From contig DAOUCP010000102.1 in assembly GCA_034432155.1 (NCBI GenBank), positions 1 to 13,873 on the forward strand: 13,873 nucleotides of DNA, given 5' to 3'. Below the pieces are notes generated by a model. That model worked only from the letters and a program-made list of their open reading frames with translations, ran no database searches and was not told the origin of the DNA. Source of the DNA: DAOUCP01 sp034432155. GTDB lineage: Bacteria > Chloroflexota > Anaerolineae > Epilineales > Epilineaceae. Below are positions 8,323 through 13,873 of this stretch, piece by piece. Both the position numbers and the translations under genes were made by a program. The stretch's first letter is position 1. Each line of letters starts with the position of its first letter.

Positions 8323-9246
8323 ATGCGCATCTTCGTTGCCGTGACTGACTCCCAGTGGTTCCGGTTCCTCAGTAGCCGGCCCCACCTGTCTGAGATCAAC
8401 TTCTGGCAGCCAGGCGGACACACCCGATTCGCTGCTATCAGCCCAGGCGAGTTGTTTCTCTTCAAGCTTAAGTATCCACAGAATGAAATCGCAGGTGGCG
8501 GCTTTCTCGTGAGATCCCAACTTGCACCAATCCGACTGGCGTGGGAGGCCTTCGGGGAAGGGAACGGCGCTGACAGTCTGGAGACGCTGCGCCAGCGGAT
8601 CTCGCGGTATCGCCCAGGCAGGCCCTGCCTCGACTACACCTGTGAGATCGGCTGTGTCATCCTTGCGAAGCCCTTCTACTTCCCGCCGGCAGATAGGATC
8701 CCCGTACCTCGAGATTGGTCGCCCAATATCGTGACAGGGAAGACCTACGACAGCACTTCGGCGATAGGCGGTCACTTGATGGAAGAAGTGCGTCTCCGGC
8801 TCGAGCGCGTCGACGCCTCGCAGCAGTGGACTCGGGAGGCCGGGGCCTTGTTCGGGGGTCCGATACCTGTCCGCCCGCGTCTCGGTCAAGGCTCCTTCCG
8901 CACCGCTGTCACGGACGTCTATCAGCGGCGCTGCGCTGTCACACATGAGAAGGCATTGCCGGCGCTGGTCGCGGCGCACATTCTTCCCGTGGCGCAGGGT
9001 GGCGAGCACCGCATCGACAATGGGTTACTGCTGCGCGCTGACGTGCACGAGCTCTTCGATGCTGGCTATGTGACTGTAACACCCGATCACAAGTTCCGCG
9101 TGAGTCCCCGCATTGCCTCAGACTTCGACAACGGCGGAGAATACCGACGCTTCGACAACACGAAGATCTGGGTGCCGCCCACTGAGGCCGACCGGCCAGG
9201 GCGTCAGTTTCTTGAGTGGCACTCCGACACGGTGTTTAAGCGCTGA
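8323..9246 (+). CDS. Two-domain HNH endonuclease (PUA/EVE-like N-terminus plus HNH_2)
   Basis: A 307-residue protein. The C-terminal nuclease is the HNH_2 type: C204 in RRCAVTH, then VAAHILPVAQGGEH (H219), IDNGLLLRADVHELFD with N233 and H242, giving the H-N-H triad with normal spacing. The N-terminal half (residues 1-145) has EINFWQPGG, ISPGELFLFKL and EIAGGGFLV. It is a beta-rich module that I judge similar to PUA-like (EVE/ASCH) folds, which in other nucleases read modified bases. SPNIVTGKTYD (133-143) links to a helix (EEVRLRLERV) before the nuclease. Related fusions are known or proposed as modification-dependent restriction enzymes, but the reader assignment here is my inference. Start ATG 8323 has a strong ribosome-binding site. 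No methyltransferase gene is adjacent, as expected for a modification-dependent enzyme. Intact and full length. Confidence 0.85.
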   Translation: MRIFVAVTDSQWFRFLSSRPHLSEINFWQPGGHTRFAAISPGELFLFKLKYPQNEIAGGGFLVRSQLAPIRLAWEAFGEGNGADSLETLRQRISRYRPGRPCLDYTCEIGCVILAKPFYFPPADRIPVPRDWSPNIVTGKTYDSTSAIGGHLMEEVRLRLERVDASQQWTREAGALFGGPIPVRPRLGQGSFRTAVTDVYQRRCAVTHEKALPALVAAHILPVAQGGEHRIDNGLLLRADVHELFDAGYVTVTPDHKFRVSPRIASDFDNGGEYRRFDNTKIWVPPTEADRPGRQFLEWHSDTVFKR

Positions 9247-9682
9247 CTGGGGCCAGGTGGCGCGGTCGAAAGTCGGTGTCGTCCGTCGGCTGCTGCAAAA
9301 GCAGGGAGTGAGCCAACCTAGTGCCATGAGCAGAACAGCCCAGAAAGGCAGGCGCACTGGATGGCCAGCTGAGCACCGAGCCAGAGGGTTCGGCGGCAGA
9401 GGTAGGCGCTCCTTGCCGGCAACTGGTCGGAGGCCAAGGACCTGGCAGGGTAGCCGGGGCAGCCCGGCATCCACGGGGTGGCATAAACAGTCATCTAGTG
9501 GGCCACGTGGTGCACCTTGGCACCGAGCGAGTGGCGCTGCAAGCTCCGAAGGAGGGGGCTAGCGACACGCTGGGTCGCGGCCACTACCGGAGGCCGCCCG
9601 CGGCCGAGCCGCTCCTGCGGTAGCGCAACGGCCACCGCCCGGCAGGGATGCCCACCGCGCGCGCGTCCAGCTTGCCGTCCAT
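9247..9682. other. Gene-poor stretch between the HNH gene and tandem repeats
   Basis: No credible gene. Frames on both strands have low-complexity, shadow-like composition. A short hairpin (GGTGC and GCACC around ACCTTG) lies near 9510. I looked for RNase P, tmRNA, SRP and group II intron signatures and saw none. It may be decayed mobile-element DNA, given the transposase fragment downstream. Confidence 0.4.
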
Positions 9683-9798
9683 GGGTGCGAGCCAGAACGG
9701 CGTCGCGCCACGCGTGCGAGCCACGCCCGAGCCGTGCCACGGCCGCGAGCCACGACCGACCCGTACCACAGGTGCGAGCCACGCGCGAGCCCTACCGC
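9683..9798 (+). repeat. Four tandem 29-bp imperfect repeats
   Basis: Units at 9683-9711, 9712-9740, 9741-9769 and 9770-9798, back to back with no spacers. Three share TGCGAGCCA at the same offset and the third has CGCGAGCCA. The first three end in CCAC, the last in CCGC. The middle part varies. They lie outside any supported gene and end a few bases after the start of the apparent transposase fragment. Confidence 0.75.
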
Positions 9799-9918
9799 TC
9801 GCGCCTCATTGCTTTCTTGCGGGGCAACCCCGACGTGCTGGATCGACTGGCCGTGGAGACGCAAACTTCGGGCCTATCCTTGCGCGACGTGGAGGCGGTG
9901 TTCGGCCATGCCGCGTAG
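9787..9918 (+). pseudogene. Possible IS256/Mutator-type transposase N-terminal fragment
   Basis: About 43 residues (EPYRSRLIAFLRGNPDVLDR, then SGLSLRDVEAVFG) ending at a TAG at 9916. The segment resembles the N-terminal region of IS256-family transposases, where a helical stretch is followed by (R)GLSxRDVExxF. Nothing recognisable as the DDE catalytic core follows, and the frame closes at once. If the match is right it is a truncated relic. No inverted repeats could be paired. It overlaps the start of the downstream membrane protein by 11 bases. Confidence is low because the fragment is short. Confidence 0.4.
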
Positions 9919-10453
9919 CATGCGCCGGCGGTTTGTGCCGCAGTCGCGGAGCTTGACCGTTTCACCCCGTTGCCTGTTCGTCGTCATCGCGGTCGCGTGG
10001 TTCTTGGCCGGAGCGGTCATCGACCTATGGCTGGCGCTCGTAGCGCCCAGAATTGCCCAGCTCGATTGCGAGCGATGCGCCCTTGCGGTTGCTGCCGTTG
10101 AATGGCTGTGGGTGCTGCTTCATTTGCCGGGCTTCCTGCCGGCCTCGTTGCTGGTGCATCCCGACCCCATGGGCCGCTGGACCTCTGATGCAGCGGAGAT
10201 CGCGGCGCCAACTGTCGCGCTGGGCTTCTCGGCACTCTCCTGGGCCACGCTTTCGACCGCCATCCTGATCGTTGTCCGCCAGCGCCATCGCTCCCAGACT
10301 CCGCCCGAGCCGCCGCCCTCTCCGCCAGTCGCTGACTCAGATCCATCTCCGTGGGCCGCTCCAGCGGCACCGCCACGAACCCTGGCTCAATCTCGCGACC
10401 ATCGTAGATCCGCGCGAGGAACTGCGCCGCGACGGGATGCGTGCCGCTGCTGA
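9908..10453 (+). CDS. Small three-helix membrane protein of unknown function
   Basis: A 181-residue frame that I do not recognise. It begins with a basic stretch (MPRSMRRRF), then three hydrophobic segments at about residues 22-46, 60-84 and 98-123. The loop between the first two contains a CxxC pair (C54 and C57 in DCERCA). After the third helix comes a basic RQRHR and a Pro-rich tail (TPPEPPPSPP). The last 50 residues or so may not belong to the original protein: they are Arg-rich and lie opposite a minus-strand frame that also looks protein-like. GGAGG is present 12 bases before ATG 9908, slightly too far. The in-frame ATG at 9920 is an alternative. Probably an inner-membrane protein; no neighbour suggests a role. 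Confidence 0.55.
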   Translation: MPRSMRRRFVPQSRSLTVSPRCLFVVIAVAWFLAGAVIDLWLALVAPRIAQLDCERCALAVAAVEWLWVLLHLPGFLPASLLVHPDPMGRWTSDAAEIAAPTVALGFSALSWATLSTAILIVVRQRHRSQTPPEPPPSPPVADSDPSPWAAPAAPPRTLAQSRDHRRSARGTAPRRDACRC

Positions 10454-10544
10454 TTGCCGTGGCCAGATGCCTTGGCCACCGCCTTTCCGTGCCGCCGAAC
10501 CGTTCTCGAGCCCGTCGAGAAGCGCTCTCGGCTGCCGGAATCAA
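10017..10544 (-). CDS. Possible minus-strand coding fragment, only its first 85 residues protein-like
   Basis: An open frame from TTG 10544. Residues 25-80 (HLATAISSGTHPVAAQFLAR, YDGREIEPGFVAVPLERP, EMDLSQRLAERAAAR) have the mixed composition of a true protein. The rest, antisense to the membrane protein, is Arg/Pro-rich shadow. The frame is closed upstream by a TGA at 10599-10601 and has no ribosome-binding site. It may be a relic of a gene whose ends were lost, or chance. Not recognised. Confidence 0.25.
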   Translation of the reverse strand: MIPAAESASRRARERFGGTERRWPRHLATAISSGTHPVAAQFLARIYDGREIEPGFVAVPLERPTEMDLSQRLAERAAARAESGSDGAGGQRSGWRSKAWPRRVPRSPARQLAPRSPLHQRSSGPWGRDAPATRPAGSPANEAAPTAIQRQQPQGRIARNRAGQFWALRAPAIGR

Positions 10545-10827
10545 CGGCTCGGCATGCGCGTTGACGCCGCCACCGCTCGTTACGCGCGGCGCGTGTTGTC
10601 AGCGCCCGCCTCAAGTCGATGCGGACAGGCTACCGCTGGATGCACGCCTGGCCTCCCATTCGGGTCCGACAGCAAAGGCTCCGGCGGGACTGGCGATCCC
10701 ACGGCCACAGGTTCGGGAGCACAGACCATCAAGGGAGAACGCATACCGCGGCTGCACGGGTCACACGAACGACCCTCTTGGTCCCGGCGTTAGCCAGTCT
10801 CAGCGGCCGTTGGTGCTGGGACCGCTC

Positions 10828-11925
10828 TCAATGTGGTTGCCAGACGGGCGAGGTCCCGTCTGCGATCCGCCGAGGCTCGGCACCAGATGTCCACTTCAGC
10901 ACGTACATTCCCCGCCGGGCTCCGCTGGCCGCGGCGAATACCAGCCAGTTGCCGTCAGGCGACCGCGACGCGACGCCACTGGACGCATCCTGAAACTCCT
11001 TCGGCAGTCGCGCCAGGACCAAGTCGTGGTCGCGATCCGGCGGGATGTCTTTGGCTGGCTTGGGCTCCAAGACTCCGCTGTCTGGATCGACCAACCACCG
11101 GCTGGATGCACTTGTCTGGGCGTTCTCGTTCCAGGTGATCTGCTCGAAAAGCAGCTCGCCATTAGACAGCCAGATGCGCGGGTCATAAAGATCCTGGTCC
11201 GTTCCCTCCAGGAGCACGTTCGGCGCCTGGTCACCGATCGTTAGGACGCTCAGGCTGCGGGAGTCTCCATTGCCGAGACGGATCGGGGTGGCCAGCGGAT
11301 GCGGCTCCCCGATCGCCAGGCGCTCGCCGTCCGGCGACCACGCGTAGCCGTATGCTCGCACGGTGGCCTTGGTGCCGCCGGTATTCGGATCCACCACCGT
11401 TAGATCCCGCAGCTCGCCAGTGCCGCTGTCGAGCAGTAGGTATCGCCCATTGGGTGACCAGTGAGCACCCGACATGGTCTGCACGACCCAGGGGTCGGCA
11501 ATGGTCAGGCTGAGGGTGGTCACCTGCTGGCGATCGAGGTCGCAGATGGCGACCTGGCGGTTCGCATCGGCGCTTGCGCCGGCAATGTAAGCTATTTGCC
11601 GCCCGTCTGGCGACCAATCCGCTGATTCCACCCTACTACTGCCGCCAGTGAGGCGTCGCTTGTTCAGGCCATCGGGCGTCATCCACGCCAGCTGCCCATC
11701 GGGATCGACGTAGGCGATGAGACCGGATGGCGCGCCCGCATCGAGTGGCGTCACCTGCTCGATGGAAGTGGGTCAGGGTGTCGTCTGCGCCTGTGCCGGC
11801 ATTGTCGCTACCGGAGTCCTGCAACCGGCCGCCACCGGCGCAACCGCGAGAATGAATGCCGTTCGTGCTGTCGGCCACGCTTCCGTGTGGATGGGCAATA
11901 GCGCCTGACGTCTTGCCCCTGCCAT
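10828..11925 (-). pseudogene. TolB/PD40-type beta-propeller lipoprotein with one in-frame TGA
   Basis: The uninterrupted part is 11754-10828 (308 residues). It carries at least four PD40/WD40-like repeats: ADWSPDGRQIAYIAG, AHWSPNGRYLLLDS, YAWSPDGERLAIGEP and SRSPDGNWLVFAAA, as in TolB-like propellers. It lacks an export signal. In the same frame upstream, separated only by a TGA at 11775-11773, is a classic leader: start ATG 11925, basic stretch, hydrophobic core FILAVAPVAAG and Cys35 as a lipobox-type site (AAGC; a weak lipobox, since -3 is Ala). The join reads through the TGA into a Pro/Thr/Ser linker (TTP, stop, PTSIEQVTPLDAG). So the gene looks like a 365-residue lipoprotein with a nonsense change at codon 51. 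A sequencing error or TGA read-through would give the full protein. Otherwise only an unexported product from GTG 11754 remains. Ligand unknown. Confidence 0.72.
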
Positions 11926-11931
11926 GGCCAT

Positions 11932-11937
11932 TCCTCC
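11932..11937 (-). promoter_or_regulatory. Ribosome-binding site that decides the lipoprotein start
   Basis: GGAGGA on the minus strand directly abuts the ATG at 11931 but is 6 bases before the in-frame ATG at 11925 (GGAGGAATGGCCATG). Start 11925 is therefore preferred. A consensus site in front of the leader supports the leader being the true 5' end of the propeller gene. Confidence 0.6.
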
Positions 11938-12084
11938 GAGGTCACTGCCACGAGTCTGTGAGTCTCGAGTACTCGCGGTCCAAGTCCAGCTGAACCGGGA
12001 TACTGAATGCACCGCGCCCCGCCCCGGCGCTTGCATTCCTGACCGCTCAGCTACGGCAGAAGCTATGACTGTGCGGGTACGAAG

Positions 12085-12231
12085 CGTTTCGCTGCTACCG
12101 CCCACCGCGGTGCACGAAGTGCGCCCGGCCAAGGGTTCCGGTACTGCCGTCGACGAGGGTCCACGAATCGCCGCTGGCGGAGGGTTCCGGTCCTACGGCC
12201 CGCGCCGGTGCACGAACCGCGGCTGGCGGAG
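12085..12231 (-). repeat. Three tandem 49-bp imperfect repeats overlapping the end of the GH26-like gene
   Basis: Units at 12183-12231, 12134-12182 and 12085-12133. Read on the minus strand, the first two begin CTCCGCCAGC and end ACCGGAACC, and match at 38 of 49 positions. The third matches the first at about 35 of 49. All share TTCGT at the same offset. The first unit holds the last dozen codons and the stop of the GH26-like gene. As 49 is not a multiple of three, the copies cannot extend the protein repeat in frame. Confidence 0.7.
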
Positions 12232-13873
12232 GGCCTCCACCCAGCGCGCCAGGATGTACGGGTTGTCCTGGACACGCGCGTTGCCCCAGGCGTAGTCCCG
12301 GTCGTACTTCGTGCCGGTGTAGTCCTGAGACATGATGTTGAAACCCTTGATCTCGGGGTGCGTAGCCAGCCAGTCGAACCACTTCTGGAACCACGCCTGC
12401 CAGTCGGCGCGACCGTCGGCCTCGTCGGGCGTGATGCCGATCTTCACCGCCGCCACCTCGGAGAGGTACACGGGCTTGCCGTGCTCGCGAGCCATCGCCA
12501 GGAACGCCTCCGCCCGCCCACGGGGCGTCAGGCCCCGCCGGTCCCGAAACGGCACGGCCGGATCAAAGTGGCCGGCGTCGAACACGTCCAGCCCAAACCA
12601 GTCGACGTGGTCGTCGCCGGGGTACCACAGCGCCTCGCCGTTGGACGTATCTGCGAAGTCGGCGGGACCGTCGGGTTCGTAGCACCAGATGAAGATGGCG
12701 TTGGCGGCACCAGCGGCCCGGAACCGGTCCACGAACTTGCGGAAGGCTCTCGGATACACACCGGGCGTATAGGCATTCCAGCTGCCGTTGAACTCGAAGC
12801 CCGGCCGCACGAATACAGGACCCGGCACGCCTTTGACGATATGCGCCGCCTCGTCGATCATGGCGTCATACCGGTCGGTCGTGGCGATCGCGGTATCCAC
12901 CGGTTGCCCGTCGCCGATGGAGAACGAGAAGCTGAGGTGTGGTACTCGCCCGGCACCCGCGATGCGGGTGACCACCCGCTGAACGTTCGCGCCGAAGTTG
13001 GCCGGCCGTGTGCCGGGGATGGCCATGTGTACGCCTTCCACAAGCGGCGCGATCGCCGGATCTGCCAGGGCGGCAATGTAGGCGTCCACGTCGGCAGGGT
13101 TGGGCGAGGTGCCGTGGTAGACTTGGCCGTCCAGCGGCTCGAACGGCGCGCCGGGAGCTGACGCGGTCGACGGTACCGGCTCGACCGTCACCGTCGCGCT
13201 GGGTGGCGCCGTCGCCGGCGTCGTGGGCGTGACCGATGGGACGGCGCCGGGCGTCGGCAGTTCCGCGGTGGCGATCTTCTGCATAAGCCAGGGCAGGAAC
13301 AGGCTCGGCTGCCAGGGTGCCGTCGGTGTGGCGGTGCATGGCTCGCAGCGCACGTTCGGGCACTTGCCCACCAGCCGGCCGCACGGGCAAGGGGGCGGCG
13401 TGCACATGACGGTTGCTGTGGCTGTCGGGGTTCGGCGACCGGGCGTCCCTCGCGTGGCGGTGGGTAGAGGGGTTTCACTGGGATCGCTCGGCTGGGCCAG
13501 GCGGAAGTGGACCGGCACACGCATCAAATCGCGATCCAGGCCTTGGTTCCAGCGGACGAAGTACAGGTAGGGTGCCTGCCCGGTGCGCTCGAAGTTCACG
13601 TCGTCGGCCGTGTGGTCGATCAGGGACGGGTAGATCAGGGCACCCTCGGGGCTGCCACCGGCGCACGGCGGATGCGGCAACTTACCGGCCATCAGAAGTT
13701 GCGGGGTGGACCAGTCGATCAGGTCGAAGGAAGTGCTGAGCCATGTGCCGCACACCTGCACGCCCCCACGGAGGAACACGCCGCTGCCCACTAACAGGAA
13801 GCGCCCCAGGTAGGTGTTGTAGGTCAGGCTCCCGCCCATGCCGCCGATCGCCCTCGGCGAGACGGGGGCGCAG
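12193..13873 (-). CDS. Secreted glycosidase: propeller-type N-terminal part, Cys-rich Thr/Pro linker, GH26-like catalytic domain (5' partial)
   Basis: The frame stays open to the right edge, so the start and signal peptide are outside; numbering below uses the first ATG (13839). Residues 1-112 look like the last blades of a glycosidase-type propeller (SFDLIDWS, YPSLIDHT, YLYFVRWNQGLDRDL). Residues 115-232 are a Thr/Pro-rich linker with six cysteines at 146-168 and a hydrophobic stretch SLFLPWLMQ (179-187). Residues 235-540 resemble GH26 (mannanase-type) enzymes: RPGFEFNGSWNAY (343-357, E349 as likely acid/base), WCYEPDG (385-391), YPGDDHVDWFGLDVF (406-420) and KPVYLSEVA (455-463, E461 as likely nucleophile). 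Members of this fold cleave beta-mannans or related glycans outside the cell. The substrate cannot be told. The last codons fall in a 49-bp tandem repeat. Confidence 0.8.
   Translation of the reverse strand, partial: CAPVSPRAIGGMGGSLTYNTYLGRFLLVGSGVFLRGGVQVCGTWLSTSFDLIDWSTPQLLMAGKLPHPPCAGGSPEGALIYPSLIDHTADDVNFERTGQAPYLYFVRWNQGLDRDLMRVPVHFRLAQPSDPSETPLPTATRGTPGRRTPTATATVMCTPPPCPCGRLVGKCPNVRCEPCTATPTAPWQPSLFLPWLMQKIATAELPTPGAVPSVTPTTPATAPPSATVTVEPVPSTASAPGAPFEPLDGQVYHGTSPNPADVDAYIAALADPAIAPLVEGVHMAIPGTRPANFGANVQRVVTRIAGAGRVPHLSFSFSIGDGQPVDTAIATTDRYDAMIDEAAHIVKGVPGPVFVRPGFEFNGSWNAYTPGVYPRAFRKFVDRFRAAGAANAIFIWCYEPDGPADFADTSNGEALWYPGDDHVDWFGLDVFDAGHFDPAVPFRDRRGLTPRGRAEAFLAMAREHGKPVYLSEVAAVKIGITPDEADGRADWQAWFQKWFDWLATHPEIKGFNIMSQDYTGTKYDRDYAWGNARVQDNPYILARWVEALRQPRFVHRRGP

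Noticed and set aside
9247..9682. Structured RNA (RNase P, tmRNA, SRP) in the gap after the HNH gene
   Set aside because: None of the conserved sequence blocks of these RNAs was found, only a short hairpin.
9683..9798. CRISPR array
   Set aside because: The 29-bp units are contiguous with no spacers, are imperfect, and no cas genes are present.
11773..11775. Selenocysteine at the in-frame TGA
   Set aside because: The codon sits in a low-complexity linker, not at a catalytic site, and no obvious SECIS hairpin was seen right after it; a nonsense change or base-call error is simpler.
11966..11975. Palindrome CGAGTACTCG upstream of the lipoprotein as an operator
   Set aside because: A 10-bp perfect palindrome is expected about a dozen times by chance in a window this size, and there is no second site or regulator gene.

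Overview
The window is GC-rich DNA (no base count was made) from a bacterium that is probably a Chloroflexota member or relative. That assignment is an inference. It rests on a secreted enzyme with a long Thr/Pro-rich linker, several exported beta-propeller-type proteins, and the GC-rich codon use. No rRNA, tRNA or CRISPR array was seen, so placement stays tentative.

Layout. (1) Positions 1-4109, minus strand: a tightly coupled tldD-pmbA metalloprotease pair, followed after about 250 bases by a secreted protein gene that runs off the left edge and appears broken by two single-base frameshifts at homopolymers. (2) About 4380-6475, plus strand: a large exported protein with LVIVD-type beta-propeller repeats followed by a second repeat domain. 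It is readable only by joining six segments across five frameshifts, so it is a pseudogene or an error-rich stretch. (3) 6476-9246, an accessory-looking block: a gene-poor stretch, a remnant of a serine-recombinase DNA-binding end, a MazG-like (dCTPase-type) nucleotide pyrophosphohydrolase, a possible small minus-strand gene, and an intact two-domain HNH endonuclease whose N-terminal half resembles PUA/EVE-like modified-base readers. (4) 9247-10827: a gene-poor stretch, four 29-bp tandem repeats touching an apparent IS256-type transposase fragment, and a small three-helix membrane protein. (5) 10828-13873, minus strand: a TolB/PD40-type lipoprotein interrupted by one in-frame TGA, a 49-bp tandem repeat, and a partial secreted glycosidase (propeller end, Cys-rich Thr/Pro linker, GH26-like catalytic domain).

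How it works together. TldD and PmbA would act as a heteromeric cytoplasmic peptidase. The exported proteins at both ends are surface or extracellular components, and three of the four carry disabling changes while tldD, pmbA, the MazG-like gene, the HNH gene and the GH26-like gene read cleanly. The most interesting candidate system is the MazG-like/HNH neighbourhood. A nucleotide-pool enzyme and a putative modification-dependent nuclease, flanked by recombinase and transposase debris, look like a small defence island against phages with modified cytosine. That functional link is a hypothesis, not something the sequence proves.
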